The notes: a model not told the origin generated them from the sequence alone. A stretch of 64,000 bases of DNA from Microcystis aeruginosa NIES-4325 (GCF_008974145.1 NZ_BJKP01000003.1:1-64000), one strand, 5' to 3'; shown: positions 1-9,047, counted from the stretch's first letter. Made by a program: numbers and translations.

Positions 1-172
1 CCTCATAAACAACCCCAAAACCGGTCGTATCACTCAATAGCCGACTTACCCTATATTGACCATTTAACAACAATTGAGAGCCGCAACTTTGACAGTAACG
101 AGTATTCGAGTTATTATTACTCGGATGCTCCGGTTGAGAACAATCGGGATTAATGCAGTAACAGGGTTTCAT
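1..172 (-). CDS. Serine/threonine protein kinase with N-terminal zinc ribbon (partial)
   Basis: Only the first 57 codons are inside the window; the gene runs off the left edge. The N-terminus has a C-x-C-x4-C pattern followed by CQSCGSQLL, which is the small zinc ribbon that precedes the kinase domain in many cyanobacterial Hanks-type Ser/Thr kinases. It is followed by a segment (GQYRVSRLLSDTTGFGVVYE) at the place of the ATP-binding glycine loop. The loop is degenerate compared with the usual GxGxxG, having TTGFG instead. The ATG at 172-170 is the natural start because the zinc ribbon begins right there. Kinase activity cannot be judged without the rest of the gene. Confidence 0.75.
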   Translation of the reverse strand, partial: MKPCYCINPDCSQPEHPSNNNSNTRYCQSCGSQLLLNGQYRVSRLLSDTTGFGVVYE

Positions 173-488
173 CTCGGCTATCAGTTATTTTATCGGGTGA
201 ATAATTGAAGGTTCCCTTTACTTGTCTTTGAAAGCATTCTATCATAAGTAAGCTAAAACGGATTTTAACCGCCTATCCTTAGATTAGCTGAATCTCCTCA
301 AATCCCTTTACTCTTGCCTTTTGCCTCTTGCCGATCCTTAAATTAGCTGAATCTCCCTTAATCCCTTTACTGTTGCCTCTTGTCTATCCTTAGATGATTA
401 TTTTTCTGGTCCGAAAAGATCGCCCTTGAAAAAGGGGACAATTATTAATTATTATTAAAAGTATATTTACTAATTAACCAAAATACCA
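173..488. repeat. Intergenic stretch with two tandem copies of a dispersed ~55 bp repeat
   Basis: No gene is seen between the divergent kinase and ABC permease genes. Positions about 273-331 and 332-384 are two imperfect direct copies of a sequence that reads CCTTAGATTAGCTGAATCTC, then AATCCCTTTACT, then TTGCCTCTTG. A further copy lies near 49464-49520 upstream of glgX. The copies contain the pyrimidine-rich TTGCCTCTTGCC unit that recurs in other spacers here. The 423-480 stretch is very AT-rich and could contain the permease promoter, but no clear -35/-10 pair was identified. Confidence 0.5.
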
Positions 489-1277
489 GTGAAACTAGCT
501 CAAGCTCAGACGATATTAACAGACACTTTAACCGTATTTTGGGGAGAATGGCTAGATTTACGGGCGAGAGTCCTTCAGATCGCCGCCACAGGTTTAGTTT
601 CTCCCCTAATCTATATTATCGGTTTCGGGTTGGGGTTGGGAAGCGCCCTCGATCGCTCGATGAAACCCTCGCTCGGCGATTCTTATCTAGAATTTATTTT
701 ACCCGGAATGGTGGCCCTGTCCTCAATGGCGATCAGTTTCGGGGGAACCACCTTTTCTATCTGTGGCGATCGCTTATTTAGTAAAACCTTCGAGGAATTA
801 TTATTACTTCCCGTCCATCCCCTCTCATTATTTTTAGGCAAAGTTTTCGCGGGAATTTTGCGCGGTGTAATGACTTCTGCATCAGTGATTCTCGTTGCTA
901 TCTTATTTACAGGAAAATTTGTCAGTTTTCTCAATCCCCTCTTTTTATTAGTTTTAATCTTAAATTGTGCCGTCTTTGCCGGTTTAGGGGCAATTGTCGG
1001 ATTGCGAGTTAAATCCCTCGAAAGTGTCGGTCTGTATAATAACTTTTTAATCGTGCCGATGTCTTTTTTAGGAGCAACTTTTTTCGATCCCCAAACCTTA
1101 CCCTGGCCATTAAAAGTTATTGTTTATTCCTTGCCCCTCACCTATGCTAGTCTGGGATTAAGAGCCGCAGCCTACGATATAAATCAATTTCCTTGGTTCG
1201 CTATCCCCATTTTATTAATCGTCGCTATTCTTCTCTCGATTGTCGGTGCTTATCAATTCTCCCATCAACGGGATTAA
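489..1277 (+). CDS. ABC-2 type transporter permease
   Basis: A 262-residue protein with about six hydrophobic segments and the layout of the ABC-2 permease family (PF01061, NodJ/DrrB-like). An amphipathic N-terminal segment (ARVLQIAATGLVSPLIYIIGFGLGLG) precedes the first membrane span. The central FEELLLLPVHPLSLFLGK corresponds to the conserved coupling region, and VPMSFLGATFFDPQTLPWPLK to the conserved loop before the last spans. It would form the membrane pore of an exporter and needs an ATPase partner, which is not adjacent and may be elsewhere in the genome. The start is a GTG at 489; no ATG lies near the N-terminus. The substrate cannot be inferred from sequence. Confidence 0.85.
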   Translation: MKLAQAQTILTDTLTVFWGEWLDLRARVLQIAATGLVSPLIYIIGFGLGLGSALDRSMKPSLGDSYLEFILPGMVALSSMAISFGGTTFSICGDRLFSKTFEELLLLPVHPLSLFLGKVFAGILRGVMTSASVILVAILFTGKFVSFLNPLFLLVLILNCAVFAGLGAIVGLRVKSLESVGLYNNFLIVPMSFLGATFFDPQTLPWPLKVIVYSLPLTYASLGLRAAAYDINQFPWFAIPILLIVAILLSIVGAYQFSHQRD

Positions 1278-1278
1278 A

Positions 1279-1354
1279 TCAGTTATCAGTTATCAGTTAT
1301 CAGTTATCAGTTATCAGTTATCAGTGGTTAGTAATCAGTAATCAGTGATCAGTT
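1279..1354. repeat. 7-bp short tandem repeat (TTATCAG) tract
   Basis: At least five consecutive TTATCAG heptamers followed by degenerate versions (TAATCAG, TGATCAG) lie immediately after the permease stop codon. Degenerate tracts of the same family occur at about 14167-14200, 19526-19558, 41118-41150, 53942-53970 and 54071-54096, always in spacers. This matches the short tandemly repeated repetitive sequences known in cyanobacteria; a function is not known. Confidence 0.8.
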
Positions 1355-1463
1355 AAGTACCCAGGCAAAATTAATTAAACATATCTAACTACCTCTTGCC
1401 TTTTGCCTATTCTAACCAAGAAATTAATTTTGCACAACTACTTATCTCCTGACTCTTTTTCCC

Positions 1464-2048
1464 TTGAATAAAAATATCCTTTTTTATAAACCCTACGATG
1501 TATTATGTCAGTTTACTGATGAAAATGGGCGCTCGACTTTAAAAGATTATATTCCCATCCCCAATATCTATTCTGTCGGTCGTTTAGATAGGGAAAGCGA
1601 GGGATTATTATTACTCACAGATAACGGTCAATTACAGCATCGTTTGGGTCATCGTCAATTTGCACATCCGCGCACCTATTGGGTACAAGTCGAAAGAATT
1701 CCAGACCTAAACGCTTTAGAAAAATTGCGTCAAGGTCTTCCTATTCAGGATTATCGCACTCGACCGGCAATAGTTAATTTACTAGATTTTGAACCGGATT
1801 TACCCCCCAGAGAGCCAGCGATTCGTTATCGAAAATCTGTCCCCACCGCTTGGTTAGAAATTACCTTAACTGAGGGAAGAAATCGTCAGGTAAGAAGGAT
1901 GACGGCTGCCGTTGGTTATCCGACTTTAAGATTAATTAGAACAGCCATTACTATTGACAAAAACAATAAATTATGCTTAACAGGATTACAACCCGGTCAA
2001 TGGCGAGAAGTGACTGAAAAAGAGAGAAAAGCCTTAGAAAAATTGTAG
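1464..2048 (+). CDS. rluE: 23S rRNA pseudouridine synthase, RluE-type (RsuA/RluB/E/F family)
   Basis: A 194-residue enzyme expected to isomerise a uridine of large-subunit rRNA to pseudouridine. The catalytic block [18 protein letters not shown] holds the family aspartate (GRLDxxSxG), and the C-terminal [23 protein letters not shown] is the second RsuA-family signature. The N-terminus begins directly with [21 protein letters not shown], as in short RluE-type enzymes that lack an S4 domain. The start is TTG at 1464; there is no ATG in frame before the conserved start of the fold. The assignment to RluE rather than RluF or RsuA rests on length and the YKPYDVL...QFTDE N-terminus. Confidence 0.88.
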   Translation: MNKNILFYKPYDVLCQFTDENGRSTLKDYIPIPNIYSVGRLDRESEGLLLLTDNGQLQHRLGHRQFAHPRTYWVQVERIPDLNALEKLRQGLPIQDYRTRPAIVNLLDFEPDLPPREPAIRYRKSVPTAWLEITLTEGRNRQVRRMTAAVGYPTLRLIRTAITIDKNNKLCLTGLQPGQWREVTEKERKALEKL

Positions 2049-2069
2049 ATCAAATTATTGATAAATCAG

Positions 2070-2498
2070 CTATAGATTCTCATTTTTAAAAACTTCAAAC
2101 ACCTGCCGGCTGAAATATTTTAACTTATCAGCCACCTTAGGAGAGGGTTGATAATTGCCGACTAATTGCCAATTTTCCACCGTAGATAGTCGCCAAGCGG
2201 TTCCTTGATGGTTAAAAGCCTGCATTTCTAAGCCAATCAAACGCTGATGCTGATCCTCGCTATCGAGATGAAAACGAATTTGTACAAGAATACTGCGCCC
2301 TTGAATTCTGGGACTCCAACCGGGAAAATGGAAAGCGATATCGATCGAGTCAGGATCCGTTAACTCCCTTGTGTGGGGATCGTTGCGCCAAGGTTTCAGA
2401 TCTGCCTTTGCATCGGGGAATTGTTGTTTAAACAGGTTGACGAGTGTGGCGATCTTCGCCGTTAATTCTAATCCTTTTGCCTGTTCCGACGCATTCAT
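2070..2498 (-). CDS. Conserved cyanobacterial protein of unknown function
   Basis: A 142-residue soluble protein without recognised catalytic motif. It is rich in charged and aromatic residues, with a central segment (DIAFHFPGWSPRIQGRSILVQIRFH) that looks like paired beta strands and a helical C-terminus ending FEVFKNENL. The ATG at 2498 is chosen over the GTG two codons upstream because AGAGG lies 5 nt before it. The gene is convergent with rluE, 21 bp away. I do not recognise the family with certainty; the even composition and good ribosome-binding site support a real gene. Confidence 0.7.
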   Translation of the reverse strand: MNASEQAKGLELTAKIATLVNLFKQQFPDAKADLKPWRNDPHTRELTDPDSIDIAFHFPGWSPRIQGRSILVQIRFHLDSEDQHQRLIGLEMQAFNHQGTAWRLSTVENWQLVGNYQPSPKVADKLKYFSRQVFEVFKNENL

Positions 2499-2696
2499 GC
2501 TCACCTCTGATAATTGCTTATAAAGTAACTATTTATACAGTTTAGCCCTGCTTTTTGCGACTATTGGAACAATTATAACGATATTTTCTTGATCGAGTTA
2601 AAAATGCCGCACCTGTCAATCAAGATAGCCGCCGCCAAAAAGACAAAATCAAAACTACACTAGAAAAGAGGATAATCGACAGGAACAGTATTTTCT

Positions 2697-3998
2697 ATGA
2701 ATCCCCAAGAGTCTCTATTACAATCGATCGAAAAATTAGGCTATCGGGTTACGGTGGGTGATGTGGCGGCAAAATCGGGTTTAGAGATTAACGCTGCACA
2801 ACAGGGATTATTAGCTTTAGCGGCGGAAGCGGGGGGACATTTACAGGTAGCAGATACGGGGGAGATTATCTATCTTTTCCCCGAAAATTTTCGCTCGATT
2901 CTTCTGAATAAATATTGGCAATTGCAGTTAAAAGCTTTCGGAAGTAAAATCTGGCAAGTAGTTTTTTATATTATTCGCATTTCCTTTGGCATTGTTTTAA
3001 TTATTTCGATTTTAATCCTGTTGCTGGCTATCCTAGCGATCCTGATCGGCTTAATGTTCAAAGATAGTGACTCGGATAATAATTCTGGAAATAACAACAT
3101 TAATATTAACTTCTTTCCCACGGACTTTTTCTGGATTTTTTATCCCGATTTTGGTAATAACTACTACGAAAGAAGGGATAGGGAAGTTAAGGCAGATAAA
3201 CCCCCTAGTAAGATGAATTTTCTCGAGGCAGTTTTTTCTTTTCTTTTTGGCGATGGCGATCCCAATTTTAAGTTAGAGGAGAGACGCTGGCAAACTATCG
3301 GTAAAGTAATTCAAAATAATCGTGGCTCGATTATCGCTCCACAAATTGCCCCCTATCTCGATAGTATTACCCCCAGTCAGGAGGAGACAGAAGATTATAT
3401 ACTTCCAGTTTTAACCCGCTTTAATGGTTTGCCGCAAGTGTCCGATCGAGGCGATATTATCTATTATTTTCCCGATCTACAGGTGACAACCAAAGAGAGA
3501 AAATTACAAACAGTTTCCCCCTATCTAAAGGAAAAACGCTGGAAGTTTAGCGAAGCAGATAGCGGTCAAATTATCCTAGCTTTAGGTTTAGGAGTGGTTA
3601 ACTTTATCCTCGCTTTAGTTTTAGGATATTTGCTCAACAGTGATAGTGTCGATTTGAGCGGTTCTCTGGGGTCGATAGTCACAGGAATCTACGGTTTTCT
3701 CCTCAGTTATGCCGCTGCTTTTTTGGGGATTCCCCTCGGTCGTTATTTCTTTTTACAGTGGAGAAATGAGCGGGTTAATCAACGCAATCAACAGCGAGAA
3801 AAAAGAGCAGATTTATTAGCCCAAAGTAATCCTGAATTGGAGCAAAAACTGGACTACTCTCGTCAATTTGCTGACCAAAAAGTGATTACAGATGCTGATA
3901 TTAGTTATTCTACCGATCAAGACTATCTCGAACAAGAGATCGAGCGCTCCGATAAAATCGATCGAGAATGGCAAAAACGCTTAGAATCGCCCGATTAA
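2697..3998 (+). CDS. Membrane protein with two winged-helix-like modules, unknown function
   Basis: A 433-residue protein. Residues 1-65 look like a small helical/winged-helix module ending GEIIYLFPENF. A hydrophobic span at about 90-125 (IIRISFGIVLIISILILLLAILAILIGL) follows, then an Asn-rich aromatic loop. A second module at about 200-262 ends GDIIYYFPDLQ, so the module is duplicated within the protein. Two more spans lie at about 295-360, and the C-terminal 70 residues form a charged, probably coiled-coil tail. It resembles conserved cyanobacterial membrane proteins of unknown role. The ATG at 2697 is preceded by AGGAA about 12 nt upstream. Confidence 0.75.
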   Translation: MNPQESLLQSIEKLGYRVTVGDVAAKSGLEINAAQQGLLALAAEAGGHLQVADTGEIIYLFPENFRSILLNKYWQLQLKAFGSKIWQVVFYIIRISFGIVLIISILILLLAILAILIGLMFKDSDSDNNSGNNNININFFPTDFFWIFYPDFGNNYYERRDREVKADKPPSKMNFLEAVFSFLFGDGDPNFKLEERRWQTIGKVIQNNRGSIIAPQIAPYLDSITPSQEETEDYILPVLTRFNGLPQVSDRGDIIYYFPDLQVTTKERKLQTVSPYLKEKRWKFSEADSGQIILALGLGVVNFILALVLGYLLNSDSVDLSGSLGSIVTGIYGFLLSYAAAFLGIPLGRYFFLQWRNERVNQRNQQREKRADLLAQSNPELEQKLDYSRQFADQKVITDADISYSTDQDYLEQEIERSDKIDREWQKRLESPD

Positions 3999-4073
3999 TC
4001 TCTAAAATCCCCACCAACAAGTTTACTAAAAAGAGGGCGAATACAATTCGCCCCGACCAGAAAAAATTCTCTT

Positions 4074-4426
4074 TAAGTAAGTAGTTATAATTCAATTGAA
4101 GATAGATTCTGCCTGGTGCATCTCACATTTGCAGAAATACCGACAATCAGCAATTATCAGTGACTCTTAAATTATTACCAATGTATTAGCAGCTGCGTGT
4201 AAGCATCCCACCGAAAAGCTAGTGCGCGGGGGGTTTGGGGGGTAGAACCCCCCAAAAGCTTGGATTGATTGATAAAATCGGAAGTAATGCCAAATTTTAG
4301 CCGAGAGTTTCCCCGTAAAAATTCCAACTTGGTAGATTTGTAAAAATGAGATACACCCAATTTTGCCTCAGATTGCGCCGCTTATCGGCGGGGGGATCTG
4401 ACAATTTTTAACACCTACCTACTCAA
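4074..4426. mobile_element. Nested MITE-like element between the ORF ending at 3998 and yifB
   Basis: The outer ends are imperfect inverted repeats: AAGTAAGTAGTTATAATTCA on the left, and on the right the complement of AGTAGGTAGGTGTTAAAAAT followed by GTCAGATCCCCCCG. The same ends bound the shorter 124 bp element at 19627-19750. Inside lies a second inverted pair, GGTGCATCTCACATTTGCAG (from 4115) against GGTGTATCTCATTTTTACAA (complement, to about 4357). One element therefore seems inserted into another. A hairpin-forming G/C run (GGGGGGTTTGGGGGG/ACCCCCC) sits in the centre. No transposase is encoded. The right end reaches the last codons of yifB. Confidence 0.55.
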
Positions 4427-5949
4427 CTTAAACGATCGAGAGTGCGATACTGAATTGCTTCGGCAACGTGGGAACTTTTCAGCATTTCACTATCTCCTAA
4501 ATCGGCAATGGTGCGGGCAACTTTGAGAATGCGATCCATTGCTCGGGCTGATAAACCCAATTTTCTGATTGCCCCTTCTAAAATATGGCGACTGCTATGA
4601 TCAAGAGCGCAAAAACGCCGCAAATGCTCGGAATTCATCTCCGCATTAGAGCAAATCCCGGTATTTTGAAAGCGATCGCTGGCCTTTTGTCTGGCCCCTT
4701 CTACCCGTTGCCGCACTTGCTCAGAAGCTTCTCCCCGACTCTCTTGGGTCATTTCTTCCGGTTTCAGGCGATTTACCGTCACTTGTAGGTCAATACGGTC
4801 TAAAAGCGGTCCCGATAATTTCGCCCAATACTGTTCCCGTTGTCGCGGTGAACAGCTGCAGGGTTGAACCGAATCGCCGTAATAACCGCAGGGACAGGGA
4901 TTGGTACTAGCCACCAGGGTAAAACGGGCCGGAAAAGCGACGGAAAGACGAGTGCGAGAAATGCTCACATAACCATCCTCTAGGGGTTGTCGGAGATATT
5001 CCAAGACACTGCGCTTAAATTCCGTTAATTCGTCCAAAAATAAAATACCACGGTGGGAAAGGGAGATTTCCCCCGGTCGGGGATAAGTGCCACCTCCCAC
5101 CAGCGCCGCTCCGGAAGCGGAGTGATGGGGACTGCGAAAAGGACGCTCGCGCACCAGAGAACCTCGATCCTTCAGTAATCCGGCGACGGAATGAATCTGG
5201 GAGACTTCTAGGGATTCGGCAAAGGTAAGCTGGGGCAGAATACCGGGTAAACGTCGCGCTAACATGGTTTTACCGCTGCCTGGCGGCCCGACAAAAATTA
5301 GGTTATGACCTCCAGCCGCGGCAATTTCCAGGGCCCGCCGGCCAATCGCTTGACCTTTGACATCCTTGAGATCGGGGAGATTTACCTGCGATCGCCCAAA
5401 TTCCTCGGCAGCGTTAAAAGTCATCGGTGAATAGCGATCGGGTTCATTTAAGAAATTTACCACTTCCGATAGATGACGAAACCCATACACTTGTACGCCT
5501 TTGACCACGGCCGCTTCTTTGGCATTATCGGCGGGAACCACTAAACCCTTGATCCCCATTTTTTCGGCGGCGGCAGCAATGGGTAAAACCCCTGCCACGG
5601 AACGCAAACTACCATCGAGGGATAATTCACCTAAAAAGAGAAAATCCCCCAGTAAATCGGCTTCTACCTGTTCGGAGGCTCCTAAAATGCCGATACTAAT
5701 CGGTAAATCATAAATCGGCCCCTCTTTGCGGATATCGGCGGGACTTAAATTGATGACAATTTTGCGGATGGGAAAGGCAAATCCGGCATTTTTTAGAGAA
5801 GCTTTTACCCTTTCTTTCGACTCCTGCACGGCGGTATCGGGTAAACCCACCACGGCAATTCCGGGTAATCCCCCCGATACATCCACCTCTACCCCGATTT
5901 TAATGGCATCGATGCCGATAATTGCCGCACTCCAAACCCTTGCTAACAT
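4423..5949 (-). CDS. comM: YifB/ComM family Mg-chelatase-like AAA+ ATPase
   Basis: A 508-residue AAA+ protein. The N-terminal ChlI-like domain (about 20-140, with GLPGIAVVGLPDTAVQESKERVKAS and NLSPADIRKEGPIYDLPI) is followed by an ATPase domain with Walker A GPPGSGKTM (about 220) and Walker B GILFLDEL. The Cys motif STNPCPCGYYGD and a C-terminal Mg-chelatase lid (SARAMDRILKVARTIADL) are also present. In naturally competent bacteria ComM is a hexameric helicase that promotes branch migration during integration of transformed DNA. Length and order are typical. The gene stands alone and its 3' end abuts a MITE-like element. Confidence 0.93.
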   Translation of the reverse strand: MLARVWSAAIIGIDAIKIGVEVDVSGGLPGIAVVGLPDTAVQESKERVKASLKNAGFAFPIRKIVINLSPADIRKEGPIYDLPISIGILGASEQVEADLLGDFLFLGELSLDGSLRSVAGVLPIAAAAEKMGIKGLVVPADNAKEAAVVKGVQVYGFRHLSEVVNFLNEPDRYSPMTFNAAEEFGRSQVNLPDLKDVKGQAIGRRALEIAAAGGHNLIFVGPPGSGKTMLARRLPGILPQLTFAESLEVSQIHSVAGLLKDRGSLVRERPFRSPHHSASGAALVGGGTYPRPGEISLSHRGILFLDELTEFKRSVLEYLRQPLEDGYVSISRTRLSVAFPARFTLVASTNPCPCGYYGDSVQPCSCSPRQREQYWAKLSGPLLDRIDLQVTVNRLKPEEMTQESRGEASEQVRQRVEGARQKASDRFQNTGICSNAEMNSEHLRRFCALDHSSRHILEGAIRKLGLSARAMDRILKVARTIADLGDSEMLKSSHVAEAIQYRTLDRLS

Positions 5950-6130
5950 TTTGGCTCAAGTAAAAATAAAGTGAGTTCTTAGGAAAATAAAACAGGATGT
6001 TAGGCTAGTTTTCCGTATAAAAATGATTTTATCTGGGAATTTACCTGTAAAATAACCGTATTTCTAGGGATGACCTAGCCAGAAAAGCTGAGAGCTTAAT
6101 GGTATAGTTGAAGAAAAAGGCAATTTGTCT

Positions 6131-6472
6131 ATGAGCGAGACTATTTTTAGCAAAATTATCCGGAAAGAAATTCCTGCCTCGATCGTATATGAAGATGATC
6201 TGGTTCTCGCTTTTCGAGATGTTAATCCCCAAGCCCCCACCCATATCCTCATTATCCCCAAAAAACCGATTCCGAAACTAGAGGAAGCCAGCGACAGCGA
6301 TCGAGATTTATTGGGACATTTGTTACTAACTGTTAAAAAAGTGGCCGCCGAGGCTAAATTAAGTCAAGGTTATCGAGTGGTGATCAATAATGGGGAACAT
6401 GGGGGTCAAACCGTCGATCATCTTCATGTCCATCTCTTAGGCGATCGCCCAATGGCTTGGCCTCCGGGTTAA
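6131..6472 (+). CDS. HIT family protein (HINT-type nucleotide hydrolase)
   Basis: A 113-residue histidine-triad protein. It begins SETIFSKIIRKEIPASIVYEDD, the usual HINT N-terminus, and ends with the triad signature HLHVHLLGDRPMAWPPG. HINT proteins hydrolyse purine nucleoside phosphoramidates such as aminoacyl-AMP by-products. The ATG at 6131 is preferred over the TTG at 6125 because the family normally starts M-S-E-T and AAGG lies about 10 nt upstream. It is followed 83 bp later by a codirectional exported protease-like gene, which may or may not be cotranscribed. Confidence 0.93.
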   Translation: MSETIFSKIIRKEIPASIVYEDDLVLAFRDVNPQAPTHILIIPKKPIPKLEEASDSDRDLLGHLLLTVKKVAAEAKLSQGYRVVINNGEHGGQTVDHLHVHLLGDRPMAWPPG

Positions 6473-6555
6473 ACTCCTGTTATTTTACCGCATTTTTGGG
6501 CAATTATAGGGCTAGAAGCGTTCTTTTCCGAGTCGGTCTTCTCGATGTTAAACCC

Positions 6556-7092
6556 ATGAATAAGTCTCTTTCTGCGATCGCATTGTCCAGCACCCTGCTG
6601 TTATTTCCCCTCACTGCCGCGACTCTCGCTCAATCGGAATGCTTTCTCCAAAGAGCAGATGGACAACACATAGATCTTAGCCGTCTCTGTGGCGGTTCAT
6701 CCAGAAATAGGAAAAATTCCCCGCAAGTTTATCAGCTACCGATTCAACGCCGGGTTAACGGCATTCCCACGGTGATGGTAGTTTTTAATAACCGTCACTA
6801 TTATGAAATGCTTTTTGATACAGGTGCTAGTGGCATTGTCCTCACCGATGCCATGGCGGAAGCGATGAAAGTCAAACGGGAAAAGGAAGTACTCGCTCAT
6901 ACCGCCGGCGGTGTCGTTACTGTTTATCTTGGTCGCATTAATTCTGTTAAAGTTGGCGAAGTGGCTTTATCTAATCAGATTGTTGGTATTTCTCCCCAAA
7001 TGGAAGGATTAGGACTCTTGGGACAAACTTTTTTTGGTTCCTATGATGTCACGATCAAAAAAGATGTGATCGAGTTACGTTATCGTCCATAG
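6556..7092 (+). CDS. Exported retropepsin-like aspartic protease (clan AA)
   Basis: A 178-residue protein with an N-terminal signal peptide (MNKSLSAIALSSTLLLFPLTAATLA, cleavage probably before QSE). The single catalytic motif MLFDTGASGIVLTDAMAEAM has the DTGAS active-site loop and is followed by the retropepsin-like beta core (VKVGEVALSNQIVGISPQMEGLGLLGQTFFGSYDV). Such short proteins act as dimers, each half giving one aspartate. The reading frame is open upstream to 6457, but that part overlaps the HIT gene and lacks a signal peptide, so the ATG at 6556 is chosen. The substrate is unknown; secretion to periplasm or envelope is predicted. Confidence 0.85.
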   Translation: MNKSLSAIALSSTLLLFPLTAATLAQSECFLQRADGQHIDLSRLCGGSSRNRKNSPQVYQLPIQRRVNGIPTVMVVFNNRHYYEMLFDTGASGIVLTDAMAEAMKVKREKEVLAHTAGGVVTVYLGRINSVKVGEVALSNQIVGISPQMEGLGLLGQTFFGSYDVTIKKDVIELRYRP

Positions 7093-7123
7093 TCTGATGG
7101 GACAAATGATCGCTTCTCTGACT

Positions 7124-8209
7124 TTAATCTAAAGTTCCTCGCTGTATTTGCTCCCGTTCGATCGCTTCAAATAGCGCCAGGAAGTTGCCTTCTCCAAAAC
7201 CTCTAGCGGCATGACGGCGCTCGATTAATTCAAAAAAGAAAGTCGGCTGGGAAAAAATTGGTTTAGTGAAAATTTGCAGTAAAGTCGGCTTTTCTGGGAA
7301 GGAATGACTATTTTGTTCAAAATCGATGAGAATTTCCTGTTTTTTAATTTCTAACCATTCCCAATCAGCAATATTAAAATCTTTTTTCTGATAGCTAATT
7401 TGTTGATAATAACTGTTTGGAACTGACAAAAATTCTACCTTTCTTTCTCTTAATTTTTGAGTTAATCTTAAAATATTTTCTGTTTTTAAAGCAATGTGTT
7501 GAATGCCAGATTTTTGATTAATATCCAAAAATTCTTGAATTTGAGAACTGTTACTATCTGGTTCATTAATTGGTAACTTTAATTCAGTTTCGGGGTGAAT
7601 AAGTACCTGAGAATAAAGACCAGAACGCTCCGTTTTAATAGTAAAAGTTTGCCGTTTTTTAAAGCCTAAATTTTCCTCATACCAATTGGATGTTAACTCT
7701 AAATTTCCCTGAAAAACATTTAAAACTAAATGATCAATTGCCAGAATACCCTGATTATCTTGTTCCCTCCTATCATACTCAATCAGATTAGGATCAGCTA
7801 AAATTGGCGTGATTCCCTGTCTTTCAATTAACGTATGTTTGAGATTAGCAATGCTAGAGATTTCACAGCTTTTTATCTTCCCCCTAGAAAAAGCAGTTTC
7901 CTGAATAAAAATATCCTGTTTAATTATCCTAGCTAAACTGTCTAAATTTTCCACTTGAAAAGCTACATCCGCCACCCCTTCAGGATATTTACTTAAAAAT
8001 TCCGCCACGGGACTAAGGGAATTTAAGGGAGAAGATAAGATAAAAATAATCTGTTTAGTTTTATCTTTTTGGATGCCATTGCCAACTATTTCCGTGTGGG
8101 TGTGGAGATCAGCTAAACTTGCGATCGCCTGAAAATCCATCACCCGCACAAACCAATCTCGCCATTTTTTGGCCGATTCTACATAAAAATGAATATGATC
8201 AATAAACAT
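7124..8209 (-). CDS. hppD: 4-hydroxyphenylpyruvate dioxygenase
   Basis: A 361-residue two-domain vicinal-oxygen-chelate enzyme that converts 4-hydroxyphenylpyruvate to homogentisate, the head-group precursor of tocopherol. The three iron ligands can be placed in the C-terminal domain: the His of IDHLVLNV, the His of GIQHIALK and the Glu of FFELIERR. The C-terminal GFGEGNFLALFEAIEREQ matches the conserved gating helix. The ATG at 8209 (MFIDHIHFYVE) begins the first VOC domain; the 23 upstream residues in frame have no family counterpart. It is more divergent in its N-terminal half than plant enzymes, as expected for this family. Confidence 0.9.
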   Translation of the reverse strand: MFIDHIHFYVESAKKWRDWFVRVMDFQAIASLADLHTHTEIVGNGIQKDKTKQIIFILSSPLNSLSPVAEFLSKYPEGVADVAFQVENLDSLARIIKQDIFIQETAFSRGKIKSCEISSIANLKHTLIERQGITPILADPNLIEYDRREQDNQGILAIDHLVLNVFQGNLELTSNWYEENLGFKKRQTFTIKTERSGLYSQVLIHPETELKLPINEPDSNSSQIQEFLDINQKSGIQHIALKTENILRLTQKLRERKVEFLSVPNSYYQQISYQKKDFNIADWEWLEIKKQEILIDFEQNSHSFPEKPTLLQIFTKPIFSQPTFFFELIERRHAARGFGEGNFLALFEAIEREQIQRGTLD

Positions 8210-8342
8210 AGATAAAGTCAAAAAACGGTGTTTTTCAGTGAGCAGTAAACAGTGAAAATAAAACTCCGAACTTGCCACTTAATGCTATTGACTGACAACT
8301 CAAATCTGAACAATGAACACTGATAACTGAAAAAGCTGACGG

Positions 8343-9047
8343 CTAAAAAAAGAGATGACTATCGGGTTGAATATTAATTTCCATGGGGACAGCTTGGGGT
8401 TCAGCATTCATGGCAAAATAGATAGCATCGGCGGCAGTTTGAGCGGTTAACATTTTATTGCGATCAACTTTTAAGCTCACCTGATCCCAAAAAGGAGTAT
8501 CGACACCACCAAAATAGAATAAGGTCATTTTAATACCATAGCGTTTTAACTCATCGGCCAAACATTTACTAAAACCGACCACCCCGTACTTAGAAGCACA
8601 ATAAGCGGCAGCCATAGCCATAGAATGCTTACCTAAAATTCCCACCACATTACAGATATGGCCGGCCTTATTTTCCTTCATCACATTAGCGGCAGCCTGA
8701 CAGGTATAAAAACTCCCCTTCAGATTGAGGTCGAGCATTTTATCTAAATCTTCCGGCGTGATTTTATTATATTGTTTCATCACACCGGCTCCGGCCGCAT
8801 TCACCAACACATCCAACCGGCCGTAATGGGAGACAATTTTTGCCATCAAAGTTTCCACCTGAGTCGGATTAGTGATATCCGTCGGCACAATTAACGAGGG
8901 ACAAGACAACTCACCAGCTAAATTAGATAAATTATCGGCATTTCTGGCCCCTAATACGAGTTTATGACCATTAACAGCTAGTTTACGGGCTAAAGTGGCA
9001 CCGATCCCCCCCGTAGCACCGACAATCAGGACAACTTTTTCGCTCAT
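8343..9047 (-). CDS. Short-chain dehydrogenase/reductase
   Basis: A 234-residue classical SDR. The nucleotide-binding motif is GATGGIGATLA near the N-terminus, NAAGAG occupies the NNAG position and the catalytic pair is YCASK (Y and K). The fold is complete, ending in a hydrophobic LFF tail. The substrate cannot be predicted; bacterial SDRs of this type reduce 3-oxoacyl or other carbonyl groups with NAD(P)H. It lies downstream of nothing obviously related; the next gene on the same strand is hppD, 133 bp away across a spacer with degenerate repeat words, so an operon is possible but not demonstrated. Confidence 0.85.
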   Translation of the reverse strand: MSEKVVLIVGATGGIGATLARKLAVNGHKLVLGARNADNLSNLAGELSCPSLIVPTDITNPTQVETLMAKIVSHYGRLDVLVNAAGAGVMKQYNKITPEDLDKMLDLNLKGSFYTCQAAANVMKENKAGHICNVVGILGKHSMAMAAAYCASKYGVVGFSKCLADELKRYGIKMTLFYFGGVDTPFWDQVSLKVDRNKMLTAQTAADAIYFAMNAEPQAVPMEINIQPDSHLFF

